From Hyphomicrobiales bacterium (GTDB lineage: Bacteria > Pseudomonadota > Alphaproteobacteria > Rhizobiales > Rhizobiaceae): a stretch of DNA of 64,000 nt. Positions 28,479-37,171 of this stretch are shown piece after piece. The translations under genes and the position numbers were made by a program. Numbering within the stretch: the first letter of the stretch is position 1; every line of letters starts with the position of its first letter. A model generated the notes under the pieces. That model saw only the letters and a list, made by a program, of their open reading frames with translations, ran no database searches and was not told the DNA's origin. The stretch lies in contig UBNV01000005.1 in the NCBI GenBank assembly GCA_900466945.1, forward strand, positions 62,001 to 126,000. The letters run 5' to 3'.

Positions 28479-30011
28479 GTGACAATGGGCGAATCTACCC
28501 GATCGGTGTCGAAGGTCGCTGCGGTTGCCACGGCCGCGGCTCTCGTCGCGCTCTTGTCCATACTCGGCACATGGGCCGCACAATCCTACTTCGCGACGAT
28601 CAACCGCGCCCAAGAGCGCGCCATGGCGTCTGCCAAAATCGTCTCAAGTCATGTATCCTGGATTCATCAGATGGGGATCCAGGCGGTTCGCCGTATCGAC
28701 GACGCGCTTCGCCTGACAGATCTGAAGTTTGATGGAAGCATCCGTGACATGGATGTTGCGACCCAAGGCTTGCCCGAACGCGTCCAGGCATACGTCGTAG
28801 ATGCAATGGGCCAGACGCTTTACTCGACCGATCCCGATATCAAGCCTGTCGACATCACGGATCGCGACTACTTCACGGCGATCAGGGATGGCCAAACTGA
28901 GTATGTTTCCTCGCTCCTCATCAGCCGTATCAATGGCGAACAGATCTTCGTCTTCAGTCGGCGCATAGTGCGACAAGGTTACTTTATGGGGGCCATTATG
29001 GTGTCCGTTCCGGCAGACATCACACGGCCGATCTGGGAAACCGTGGATCTCGGCGGAAACTATGCCGTTAGTTTCGTACGCGATGACGGCATGTTGGTTG
29101 CGCGCTACCCTTTGCCCGATACAACGTTAGACATGTCCGGCTATGTTCTTTTCACTAAATATTTGAAGGAAGCGCCGTCGGGGACGTATTTTGCCGAGGC
29201 TTCGCCCATGGATGGTGTCAGGCGCGTAGTTGCGTACCGGCGGGTGGAGGGAACTCCGTTCGTCGCAATGGCCGCTGCAGACTACGATTTCCTGATCAAA
29301 CCGTTTCGACAAACTCTGCTGATGCTGGGTGTAGTGGCCGTCATGATCATTGGGGCAGCGACAGTTGTTGGCTGGTGGATTCGACAACTTCTCGGAGCCC
29401 AAGAACGGCAATCCACTCAGCTCGCCAAAGCGCTTGAAACCAATGAGATGCTGCTGCGGGAAATCCATCATCGGGTAAAGAACAACCTGCAGTCCGTGAT
29501 ATCTCTGGTCCGTCTCCAAATGCGTGGATCAGAGGGCTTTGACGCCCTCAACAGTCGGATCAAATCGATGATCGCGGTTCACGAGCAGATTTACAAACAT
29601 GATGAGTACGCAGAGATCGATGCGGCAGAACTCATCCGTGCTGTCGTCTGCAGCGCGATTACCGCCCACGATGCAAGACTTAATGTAGAATTCGATCTGC
29701 AATCTCAACCAGTCTCAGCTGAAAAAGCGACAGCGCTTGCCTTGCTGGTGAATGAAGTGGTGACGAATGCCATCAAATACGCTTATCCGGACGGTAATGA
29801 AGGTGGCTTGTGGATCGCTCTGATAGCACAGGAAAAGTTGGGAAAGAGTCTCCTGACCATCAGAGATGAGGGTGTAGGTTACGATATCAGTTCGGCCACG
29901 TCTGGAACCGGCACTCGGCTTGTCGATGGATCGGTTCGCCAATTGGATGGCACCTACGAATTTCAGTCTCAAGCTGGAACGCAGTTTTCAGCCACCCTGA
30001 CACTGGTTTGA
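28479..30011 (+). CDS. Membrane sensor histidine kinase (HisKA_2 type)
   Basis: A 510-residue kinase. TM1 at about 12-34, an extracytoplasmic dCache-like sensor at about 35-278 (DITDRDYFTAIRDG, GAIMVSVPADI), TM2 at about 279-303, then EIHHRVKNNLQS (phospho-acceptor His at about 330-331) and an ATPase N-box LVNEVVTNAIKYAYP. This HHRVKNN form is typical of HisKA_2/HWE-like kinases of alphaproteobacteria, which often feed the general stress response or orphan regulators. The start is GTG at 28479, 6-7 bases after GGGAGGA. No response regulator gene is adjacent. Confidence 0.9.
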   Translation: MTMGESTRSVSKVAAVATAAALVALLSILGTWAAQSYFATINRAQERAMASAKIVSSHVSWIHQMGIQAVRRIDDALRLTDLKFDGSIRDMDVATQGLPERVQAYVVDAMGQTLYSTDPDIKPVDITDRDYFTAIRDGQTEYVSSLLISRINGEQIFVFSRRIVRQGYFMGAIMVSVPADITRPIWETVDLGGNYAVSFVRDDGMLVARYPLPDTTLDMSGYVLFTKYLKEAPSGTYFAEASPMDGVRRVVAYRRVEGTPFVAMAAADYDFLIKPFRQTLLMLGVVAVMIIGAATVVGWWIRQLLGAQERQSTQLAKALETNEMLLREIHHRVKNNLQSVISLVRLQMRGSEGFDALNSRIKSMIAVHEQIYKHDEYAEIDAAELIRAVVCSAITAHDARLNVEFDLQSQPVSAEKATALALLVNEVVTNAIKYAYPDGNEGGLWIALIAQEKLGKSLLTIRDEGVGYDISSATSGTGTRLVDGSVRQLDGTYEFQSQAGTQFSATLTLV

Positions 30012-30066
30012 AAAACCGCTCCAGAAAAAATGCAAGGTGTGTGCCCTACGTATGGGTCACCGACAC

Positions 30067-31974
30067 TCAAGCCGGCTTCTTGACGCGCTCCTCAGCCAAC
30101 CTCTGAAACCCGACGCAGTCTCTGCCTGCATCCTTGGCCTGATAGAGTGCCAGATCTGCCCGCGCCACGAGCTCGGCTGGGTTCCCTACCCTTGAATTCG
30201 GAGTGAAGACCGTGGCACCCAGGCTTGCGGTGACAATTCCATACTCGCTGCCTTCGTGCAGTATGGAGAGGTCCCTGATAGAAGTTCTGATGGTCTCGGC
30301 GATGGCGATGGCCTTGTCGCAGTCGGTATCGGGCAGGAGAACTGCAAACTCCTCGCCGCCGAAACGCGCTGTGATGTCGCCAAACCGGCGGGCCGCGCTC
30401 GCGATTGCCCCAGCAACTGATTTCAGGCAACCGTCACCAGCGAGATGGCCGTAGCGGTCGTTGTATGCCTTGAACCTATCGACATCGATCAGAAGAAGCG
30501 ACAGAGGCCGACCGGTCTGTTTGGCTCCCTCAAAATCGCGCTGCAGACAATCATCGAACGACCGACGATTAGCTAGTCCAGTCAGCGCGTCTGTTTCGGC
30601 CAGCCCTTTCATTTGCTCAGCAAAATTTTTGAGCGAAAGCTCAGACTCCTTCATCGCGGTGATATCGGAGACGAGCGCCAGCACGTGATTATCCTCGGTA
30701 ACCCGAGTTCTCAGGGACAACCAGCGGCCGTCTGTGAGGGGGATCACTTCGTCCTTGTTGATGAAAAGCGTTTGGCCAGCCGCCTGAATACTGTCCTCAT
30801 CAAGATCGATGGACAAATCCTGACGCTCTCCGTTGCGCACAGCCGCCCTGACGATTTCGGTGATATGTGCGCCTTCCTTTCGGGCGTAGGCTGATTTTGG
30901 GAAGAGCGCTCGGTACTGTTCGTTGCAGAACACGATCCTTCCGTCCGACCCGAACATCGCAAGCCCATCGGACATTTCGGCCATGGCCTGTGCCATGATA
31001 TTTCTGCTGGAGCGGAGTTCCTGCTCAAGAAGCTTTTTTTCGGTGATGTCGACCGTTACCCCGGCCAAACCGACCATGTCGCCTTGGCGGTTTCGTAGGG
31101 GGACTTTCGACGTCAAGTACCATCGCGGCGGCTTCCCCTCCTCGATAAGGAACTCTTCAAAATGGTCCAGCGGCTGGCCGGTTCGCATGACATCGGCCTC
31201 GACTGCCATCAAGTGCTCGGCTCTCTCCTTCAGCGCGAGGTCATAATCCGTCAGCCCCACCATCTCGGACGACCGCGCACGCCCATTGTGGCGTGCAACA
31301 TTGAGGTTCGCGACGATAAACCGATGTTTGAGGTCTTTGACGTAATGGTAGTCTGGAGCCTGTGTGAGCGCCGCGTAAAGAATATCGCGCTCCAGCGTGA
31401 ACCGGCGGAAATAAGCCAGAAAAAAACCAATCGCGGCTGTCGTCGCAAAGTTCAGAATGACGATTGGCAGTCCCACCTGATCAACTGCCCGCTGGAAATC
31501 CGCTTGAGGAAGGAGCACAAGCACTGCAATCGATAGGCAGCCTGCAAGCACTGCGGCACTCAGGATCGAAGGCGTATTGCTCAACGGCTTTCGGCCAGCG
31601 AAGAACCAGAGCGCACTCCCAAGAACGAAAACAATGGCGATCGCAGTCAATCCAGGCGTCACCCCTGCCCCACCAAGGTAGATTCGGAACCCTGCCGCCA
31701 TGATAGCAGTAATCAATGCAGCCCCCGGCCCACCGAACACAGCGGAGGACTCGATGATAGCCAGACGAAGGTCAAAGATGACACCCACGTCGAAGCGCAC
31801 AGAGAGTAGCATTGAGGCGATAGCCGCCAGTCCCATAGTGCCCCCGAGGCCGACACAGCGAAGCTTGGGCGGCAACTGGTAGAAACGATAGGAGAGATGA
31901 GTCCAGATCGAAACGATCAATGCGACCGCGGCAAGATTGCCAGCAAGAATTTTCCAGACATCATCCATTCTCAA
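30067..31974 (-). CDS. Membrane diguanylate cyclase with PAS domains
   Basis: A 635-residue enzyme that would make cyclic di-GMP from two GTP. The N-terminal 190 residues form several membrane helices (5TM LytS-like: GVIFDLRLAIIESSAVFGGP). Two PAS regions follow (VGLAGVTVDITEKK ends the first). The C-terminal GGDEF domain has GGEEF at 539-543 and an intact inhibitory I-site RFGD five residues upstream, so product inhibition is expected. It is convergent with the histidine kinase gene; no operon partner. Confidence 0.93.
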   Translation of the reverse strand: MRMDDVWKILAGNLAAVALIVSIWTHLSYRFYQLPPKLRCVGLGGTMGLAAIASMLLSVRFDVGVIFDLRLAIIESSAVFGGPGAALITAIMAAGFRIYLGGAGVTPGLTAIAIVFVLGSALWFFAGRKPLSNTPSILSAAVLAGCLSIAVLVLLPQADFQRAVDQVGLPIVILNFATTAAIGFFLAYFRRFTLERDILYAALTQAPDYHYVKDLKHRFIVANLNVARHNGRARSSEMVGLTDYDLALKERAEHLMAVEADVMRTGQPLDHFEEFLIEEGKPPRWYLTSKVPLRNRQGDMVGLAGVTVDITEKKLLEQELRSSRNIMAQAMAEMSDGLAMFGSDGRIVFCNEQYRALFPKSAYARKEGAHITEIVRAAVRNGERQDLSIDLDEDSIQAAGQTLFINKDEVIPLTDGRWLSLRTRVTEDNHVLALVSDITAMKESELSLKNFAEQMKGLAETDALTGLANRRSFDDCLQRDFEGAKQTGRPLSLLLIDVDRFKAYNDRYGHLAGDGCLKSVAGAIASAARRFGDITARFGGEEFAVLLPDTDCDKAIAIAETIRTSIRDLSILHEGSEYGIVTASLGATVFTPNSRVGNPAELVARADLALYQAKDAGRDCVGFQRLAEERVKKPA

Positions 31975-32256
31975 ACACCGTCACGCTACGCCGCAAACAC
32001 TCAAACGGAAGAGACGACGCTGTGCTTTCGACCGCCTAGATAGACGCGCGGTGACATGCCAAGACCGTCATTGCCGTCGCTGCCACTATGTGCCCGAAAG
32101 CTAAAGCAGCGGTTTATATCCAGCGATTTTTGACTAAAGTCTCATCTCGTTGAGACAAAGCGCTCGCCAGGATGTCCAAGGCCACATCACAGGAGGCAGC
32201 TTGCGGTTTCAAATGTCGAGTGGCTAGGTCATTCTTTCACCACCGACGAGACAGAC
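31975..32256. other. Leader region before the cold-shock frame
   Basis: No gene. It contains a strong AGGAGG (32191-32196) followed by TTG at 32201 in a frame that ends after eight codons. The AGGAGG is about 60 bp upstream of the cold-shock domain frame, so it cannot serve that frame directly. Confidence 0.35.
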
Positions 32257-32451
32257 AGGGCGACCGGAACAGTGAAATTCTCTGCTCAGGACAAGGGCTT
32301 CGGCTTCATCACCCCAGATGACGGCGATCAGGTCTTTGTGCGCATCTCCGCGGTCAGTTTTAGCAATGCTTTGAAGGACGGTGTAAAGGTTCGCTACGAA
32401 GTGGGCCAGGACCGCAAGATCGGCAAGTCCAGGCTGAAAGCCTCTCGGTGA
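32257..32451 (+). pseudogene. Cold-shock domain frame lacking a normal start codon
   Basis: The plus strand reads ATGTVKFSAQDKGFGFITP...DQVFVRISAV...GKSRLKASR and stops at 32451. This is a full cold-shock domain of 63 residues with the RNP1 motif KGFGFI and a slightly altered RNP2 (VFVRI instead of VFVHI). Where family members start with Met, this copy has AGG (32257). No ATG, GTG or TTG occurs in frame upstream; the first possible start is GTG at 32272, which would remove the first strand residues. It is probably a dead or weakly expressed copy. Confidence 0.6.
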
Positions 32452-32631
32452 CCTGACGCTCGTATCGAGACGCTCATGCGCGGTGGATATACCCAAGGGC
32501 TACCGCCGCGCATATCCCCTCAGTTTGTCGGCAAGACAGACTGTCAGAATACCAGCCACGAAATTCCTCCCACCAGCGATCTCCAATTTTGCGGGAAGCT
32601 CAGGTAGTCAACCGACGGGTCGGTCACGATC

Positions 32632-32850
32632 TTAGGGAAATCTTTGCCCCGTCAGCATTGCTACAAGCTGGTACCTGTTCCGGATGCCGCTCTGATAGAG
32701 ACTTATCAGAAGCTTGGCGCTCTCTTGCGCGGGGGCAGAGTTATGTTAATCGCCGCGCAGTTCACATACGCGCGCAAAGGCGTTCTGTAGCAGTGCCAGA
32801 TCTTCAGGTGTCAATACTGTATTCAGCTTCTTGGCAACGTCGTGGATCAT
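32632..32850 (-). pseudogene. Small rhizobial protein, family member 2, with internal stop
   Basis: The minus strand reads MIHDVAKKLNTVLTPEDLALL, ending at LRGD, then TAA, then continues in frame to SGIRNRYQLVAMLTGQRFP and a stop at 32632. Total length, 219 bases, equals that of the intact relative at 24840-25058, and similarity covers both halves. It is therefore a recently broken copy. Confidence 0.7.
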
Positions 32851-32961
32851 GCGCGGGAATTAGGCACTCTCACAAGCGCGTCAAGACCTTTGTTTTCAAT
32901 AGTGCTGTCGGCGCTTGCATCGCCACACACGTTCCGCCTCTCACGAAAAGCAGGAGCTTCG

Positions 32962-33192
32962 CTAAGAATTCTGATGATTAAGAATGCCGCTGCTCTGGAC
33001 CATCGCTTTGAGTTCTTCCTCGCTCCGAAAGCCAGACTTGAAGAGAGCCACTAATTCCTTTGCCAGCGAAAGTTCTTCAGCCGCATCCGCATCTATCGCC
33101 TGATCTCTAAACAGATCCGCAAGCACCTTGCGTAACAGCGTCAGTCCCTGAGGACCGATCTCCTGTTCATCATCGAAATAGGTTCCACCCAT
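32962..33192 (-). CDS. Small rhizobial protein, distant family member 3
   Basis: A 76-residue acidic, helical protein (LTLLRKVLADLF, SLAKELVALFKSGFRSEEELKAMV). It is weakly related in layout to the small proteins at 24840 and 32632: a helical first half, then a hydrophobic helix and SG-x-R. It starts with ATG at 33192 after GGAGGAGTGAGG, a strong ribosome binding site. Function unknown. Confidence 0.6.
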   Translation of the reverse strand: MGGTYFDDEQEIGPQGLTLLRKVLADLFRDQAIDADAAEELSLAKELVALFKSGFRSEEELKAMVQSSGILNHQNS

Positions 33193-33958
33193 CAGCCGGC
33201 CTCACTCCTCCACGCCCTATCGCATGGTAACATGACACCACGGACTTAATCTCCGCAACACATTCCCTCCATGGCGCCAAGTCTATCCCGCTTCTTGTCG
33301 ACTGGGCAGATGTTGCCCCCCCCCGTCCCTTTTCAACGGATTGCCTGACGATGCCCGAGTTGGCGCTAAGTTCAGCAATCTCGGTAGCACTTGTTTTGCC
33401 TTCTGACACAGTCTCAGTCCGACGCAATTCACTGTATCATTTGGATGAATTTCACAGCTATGAAACGCTACACAATGAACGTCTGGGACCTAACGGGACG
33501 TTTCATGCCGTTGCATGGGGTGACACGCTTCTAAGCCCCGACCTGCTCTCTTTCCATCCTCGGGGTCATACCGAGAGCAGTCCCCGCGAAAATGATGAAG
33601 TCGCAAAGCTCGCCGCCCGGCCCCTGGAAGCCTTGAACATGTGTCGTGAGATTTCAAAGATCGACAATCGCAGTATAGTCCGGGCCATGAGTCAGTGGGA
33701 CCCGCTGTAAATTACGGTCACTGTTTGCAATGTCCTGACCTTCCCAAGAGGAGGGGGGCCCACACTAAATATCTGGCGGTGCGCCGCTGGACTTCAGCCC
33801 GCACCGGACCTTTCACAGATGGTAGGTGTGTCCGTTTCAACCGGCTATGATCATCGGGAACATACGAGGGTTTTTCCGGTTTCTTCCCGTGGCCAACGAA
33901 CAGGCAGTCGAGTTCCTACGTTATCCGGACTCACCTTCGATCAACGCCGGGAGACCTG
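33193..33958. other. Region without a confident gene
   Basis: About 760 bp. A plus-strand frame of 119 codons (33351-33710) is open, but it has no ribosome binding site and no family resemblance, so I do not call it. A run of nine C residues lies near 33317-33325. No RNA or repeat recognised. Confidence 0.35.
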
Positions 33959-34165
33959 ATGACCATTCCAGTCAAATATCGATCGCAATCGACGAATTCA
34001 TACACACTTGAGCAATTCAGAGAATCGTACCAGCTGAGCGAGGTTGAGGCGGCAAGGCTATTTTCCAAATACGGGCCGTCGGCACCCAAACTTGACGCCA
34101 TGATGAGAGCCAAACGGCTCCACGGCAAGCTGGACCTCACGCACACAGATCCCCCGGCGCGCTGA
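33959..34165 (+). CDS. Small rhizobial protein
   Basis: A 68-residue basic protein (YTLEQFRESYQLSEVEAARLFSKYGPSA). It is helical in its middle, with a DUF3606-like flavour (short helix-turn-helix-like packing before an Arg/Lys-rich tail), but I cannot assign it firmly. It starts with ATG after GGGAGA. Such small proteins are common near rhizobial plasmid backbones. Confidence 0.5.
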   Translation: MTIPVKYRSQSTNSYTLEQFRESYQLSEVEAARLFSKYGPSAPKLDAMMRAKRLHGKLDLTHTDPPAR

Positions 34166-34326
34166 AACCATTCCCATGATTGCGGGGCATCCCCGCCAAG
34201 GCTTTCGCCAGGACAGAGCCCGCAGATCGTGCAACCTCTGCACTTAGAGACGCGTCCCGTATGTCCAGCTGGGTCTGCGTAAGCCCTGCCACCTAAGGCT
34301 ATGGATTTAAATGCAAAAGCATCAAT

Positions 34327-34342
34327 CTGTACGGCTGACAAC
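34327..34342 (-). repeat. parS-like repeat, copy 1
   Basis: CTGTACGGCTGACAAC on the plus strand, GTTGTCAGCCGTACAG on the minus. The minus form fits the first two thirds of the repABC parS pattern GTT-N4-GC-N4-AAC, with CAG in place of the final AAC. The surrounding bases (CATCAAT before, GC after) are shared with copy 2. Confidence 0.5.
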
Positions 34343-34587
34343 GCGTGCGGCCAGGCTGCCCCATCTCACCGGCATCCTTTGATCGCCGCCAGGCGCCTCC
34401 TTCGTCCGGCAGAAACTTCAAACTGACTACCTTTCCTCATGCTAGACGACGTTCTGTTGGTTTGATCGCCGGGAAACGATATCAAACTCGGCCCTGGCCG
34501 ACGGCAGCAGCCTCGTTTTCAAGCGGCTTCTAATCTGCCGTTCGCCAGCACCCGTAACATCGTGATTTCAATCGATAAAACATCAAT

Positions 34588-34603
34588 CTGTACGGCTGAC
34601 AAC
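34588..34603 (-). repeat. parS-like repeat, copy 2
   Basis: Identical 16-base core to copy 1, same orientation, and with the preceding AAAACATCAAT also conserved. It is 245 bp from the beginning of copy 1 and about 135 bp past the repC stop. Confidence 0.5.
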
Positions 34604-34739
34604 GCATGGCAGGTCCGCGCTGTCCTAAATTGTTACTTTCCCGCGCCGCTGCCCGCCGTTTCCAAGCCTGAAGACGTCCGATTGCCTGGCGACTTTGCGC
34701 TCTTGCCAGATCCTTGACGCCTCCCCGATCATTGAGACC

Positions 34740-35954
34740 TCATCCCGCAGCCAGCCTCGCCTCGCCATTCGCCCGCATCAACGCCATGATCATCGGGCCG
34801 AGAGAAAACTCGCCTCGGGTCGCTCGCCGTGTCAGATCACGCAGGTAGCCGCCCGCCGAGTTGATGTGCCCTGCCCTCTCAAGGATTGCGGCAACCGCAA
34901 CCGCGGCGTTTTCCGGTCCCATAGCCTCACAGGCATCCTGATAGGCGGACGGGCTGATGCCCATCATCGACCGCACAACGACGGCGGCCTGCATCAGATC
35001 GCGCCACTGGTTTATCGCCCCGCCCGGACCGTAATCGACAATCTGCGGGCAGGCTTTCAGCACTAGCGCCAAGGGGAATGCCTTCATCGGCTCCCGCTCA
35101 GCTTTCGGCTCCATCCTCGGGCTTTCCCCCTGCTCTTTTCCAGAGCTAGGTTCAAGTTCACGGATAGATTCGGTATTTGAATTCTGTATATGACGCTCAT
35201 TTTCGGCGGCATTGCCGCTCATATTTTCGGAAATAAGTACTTTTTCCAGCTGGTTGGACACGTCCGAGCGCAGCAGGTTCAAGTCAGCCAGGCACGCTTC
35301 GACGATCTGAACCGTCAGTGTGCGAGGAAGGCGTGTGACGATCGCCAGATAGCGATCCTCCAATGCCTGCCAATCGCCTTCGGCGCCCTCCTCGATCGCT
35401 GCCGAGATCAGCTTGCGAATATCTCTCCTGCAAATCGTCAGAGCCTCCTTGGCCAAAAGAAACCGCCGGCGATCTGCAACGACCTTCTGGGCGAGCAGTG
35501 CAAGCTCTTCTCGGCGCGCTAGGAGCGGCTCGAGACTGAAGCCGAATGCGTCCTCGACGCTGCCATCACGTGCCTTATGGGCGTACCGCTTGCCATTGGG
35601 GCTGTCCTTGCGGGCGATCAGGCCCACCTCGATCAGCAGACCGATATGGCGTCTCAGCGTTGCATCTGCCATGCCATGGGCCCGAAGGCTCAATTGTGCA
35701 TTGGAGGGAAACACGATCAGCCCGGCCTCTTCCGACAATTCCGTCTGCGGATAGAAGCTCAGCAAGGCATCGAGCACCGTCAGAGCCCGATCTGGAATCC
35801 CGATGAGAAGTCGTGCTTCGCACACATCGCGAAACAGCTTCCACTTGTCGGCGGTGCGGCCTTGCCTGGCATTCGCCGTCTCGATCTGACGGCTCACATG
35901 GGCGAGTTTTATCGCTCCCCGCCCAAAGGGCGTGGATATGGAATTCCTCTGCAT
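34740..35954 (-). CDS. repC: Replication initiator RepC
   Basis: A 404-residue RepC, the usual length. The N-terminus (TPFGRGAIKLAHVSRQIE) and the winged-helix region (LLIGIPDRALTVLDALLSFYP...LIVFPSNAQLSLRAHGMADATLRRH) are typical of repABC plasmids. RepC initiates replication at an origin located inside its own coding sequence. It is the last gene of the repABC operon and is limited by the counter-transcribed RNA encoded just upstream. No truncation seen. Confidence 0.95.
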   Translation of the reverse strand: MQRNSISTPFGRGAIKLAHVSRQIETANARQGRTADKWKLFRDVCEARLLIGIPDRALTVLDALLSFYPQTELSEEAGLIVFPSNAQLSLRAHGMADATLRRHIGLLIEVGLIARKDSPNGKRYAHKARDGSVEDAFGFSLEPLLARREELALLAQKVVADRRRFLLAKEALTICRRDIRKLISAAIEEGAEGDWQALEDRYLAIVTRLPRTLTVQIVEACLADLNLLRSDVSNQLEKVLISENMSGNAAENERHIQNSNTESIRELEPSSGKEQGESPRMEPKAEREPMKAFPLALVLKACPQIVDYGPGGAINQWRDLMQAAVVVRSMMGISPSAYQDACEAMGPENAAVAVAAILERAGHINSAGGYLRDLTRRATRGEFSLGPMIMALMRANGEARLAAG

Positions 35955-36014
35955 TTTTCTTCACCTTCTTGAAGGCAACAGAAAACTGCTCACCAAAAAC
36001 GGTGCCAAAGACTC

Positions 36015-36043
36015 TTGACTAGAAATCCTGAAGATGCGATTCT
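36015..36043 (+). promoter_or_regulatory. Promoter of the counter-transcribed RNA
   Basis: TTGACT (36015-36020), a 17-base spacer and GATTCT (36038-36043) on the plus strand, opposite to repABC, in the repB-repC gap. This is the position of the ctRNA promoter in repABC plasmids. Confidence 0.65.
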
Positions 36044-36049
36044 CAATCT

Positions 36050-36105
36050 GCTAGGATATGAGGAAGGCTTCCAGGGCGGCGACGCTTAGGGGGCCTTTTT
36101 CTTTT
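36050..36105 (+). ncRNA. Counter-transcribed RNA (incA/incalpha type) controlling repC
   Basis: The repB-repC intergenic region (35955-36119) has a plus-strand promoter and, about 20 bases after the expected start, a GC-rich hairpin with a T-run. The resulting RNA of about 55 nt would be antisense to the repC leader. In this plasmid family such an RNA reduces RepC synthesis and determines copy number and incompatibility. Exact ends are estimates. Confidence 0.75.
36065..36105 (+). terminator. Intrinsic terminator of the ctRNA
   Basis: AGGCTTCC (36065-36072) pairs with GGGGGCCT (36089-36096), all eight positions including two G-T pairs, followed by TTTTTCTTTT. The same hairpin is the 3' end of the antisense RNA. 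Confidence 0.75.
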
Positions 36106-36119
36106 GCGTTTCGTCTCCT

Positions 36120-37097
36120 TTAAGACTTGGTCTGTTTCCGGAACTCGGCATGAAGCCGTTCCAGATTCTCGGCAATATAACGTCCGAAACTCGCGGCTTC
36201 CTTGGATTTCAAGGAAATCGAATAGGTCTTGCCCGTTCCCTTGAACTCGGCCGTCACCGCAGAATCATCCGACTGCCAGCTGCCTGAAGGGCGCATGGGG
36301 CGACGGGGCTTGGCTGCATTGCGAACAGTCGCGATCAGGCGCTCGAAACGTTCCTCGGACGAAAGGCTCGCAAAGCCGTCGCTGTTAATGGTCGCCTCGG
36401 CCTGGCCAAGCGCATCGGGGTGCTCGACAGCAGCGGCCAGATCAAGCCACCGGTCGCGACCAATGCTTTTCGCCGCGCCTATCGCCTGAATGATCGCCTC
36501 CGGTACCCTTGCAGTGACGGACGACATGCGCGTCAGAAGCGCTCCATCGATGGACAGTGCAAGCTGGATCGTCTTGCGGTCATGGCCCATGGCGTGAAGG
36601 TGATGAGCAAAGGCAGCACGCTCGATGAAAGACAGGTTTTCCCGGGCGGAATTTTCCTGGCCCTGGGCGATCACATGGTCGACATCCGAGACATGCTTGA
36701 CCACAGCCTTGACCGGGCGACCGAGCAGGCGAGCGGCGCGTACGCGTCTATGGCCAAAGACAATCTGATATCGGCCCTTGTCCGCGGGGTTGGGTCGCAC
36801 CAGGATAGGTGTGTCCTGTCCGCGCTCCCGGATCGCCTCAACCAGTTCCCTGAAGGCCTCCTCATCTTCGCCCATGCGATCAGAGACAAAGGAATTGTCG
36901 ACCAGCGATGGATCCAGTTCAACGACTGCTTCGCCAACGAGCGCCTGATCGGCGATCGCTGCTTTCTCCGCCAGTTCGCTGAGCGAACTGATCATCGATC
37001 TTGACGCGCCTCTGTTCGCATAGCCGGGCGTGGCCTTGCGCTCGGGGCGGGGACCATCGGTGGCCGTGATATTGGCAAAGATGTCCTTACGCGCCAT
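36120..37097 (-). CDS. repB: Partition protein RepB (ParB-like)
   Basis: A 325-residue centromere-binding protein. The ParB/RepB core has GHRRVRAA (about 115-122) and QENSARENLSFIERA (about 147-161). A helix-turn-helix-containing centre (DRKTIQLALSIDGALLTRMSSV) and a C-terminal dimerisation part follow. The N-terminus MARKDIF is typical. RepB binds parS sites and works with RepA in segregation. It lies between repA and repC, with a parS-like repeat in the 74-bp gap to repA. Confidence 0.95.
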   Translation of the reverse strand: MARKDIFANITATDGPRPERKATPGYANRGASRSMISSLSELAEKAAIADQALVGEAVVELDPSLVDNSFVSDRMGEDEEAFRELVEAIRERGQDTPILVRPNPADKGRYQIVFGHRRVRAARLLGRPVKAVVKHVSDVDHVIAQGQENSARENLSFIERAAFAHHLHAMGHDRKTIQLALSIDGALLTRMSSVTARVPEAIIQAIGAAKSIGRDRWLDLAAAVEHPDALGQAEATINSDGFASLSSEERFERLIATVRNAAKPRRPMRPSGSWQSDDSAVTAEFKGTGKTYSISLKSKEAASFGRYIAENLERLHAEFRKQTKS

Positions 37098-37152
37098 GAA
37101 CCCTGTCCTTCACTACCTCCAAGGCCATGAAAAGCCTGGATAAAACATCATT

Positions 37153-37168
37153 CTGTACGGCTGACAAC
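37153..37168 (-). repeat. parS-like repeat, copy 3, in the repA-repB gap
   Basis: The same 16-base core as copies 1 and 2 (minus strand GTTGTCAGCCGTACAG), preceded on the plus strand by AAAACATCATT. It lies between repA and repB, a known parS position in plasmids of this class. Confidence 0.55.
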
Positions 37169-37171
37169 GAA

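Larger units (their letters stand above)
34166..34739. other. Region downstream of repC with two parS-like repeats
   Basis: No gene recognised in about 570 bp. It holds two copies of a 16-base motif (34327 and 34588) that recurs between repB and repA. The location, just past the end of repC, is one where partition sites are found in some repABC plasmids. Confidence 0.5.

Noticed and set aside
33351-33710. Open frame of 119 codons on the plus strand
   Set aside because: No ribosome binding site, no recognisable motif, and overlapping open frames on the other strand; too weak to call a gene.
34327-37168. Repeats considered as CRISPR or attachment sites
   Set aside because: Only three copies, widely and irregularly spaced, with no spacers and no cas genes; location fits partition sites better.
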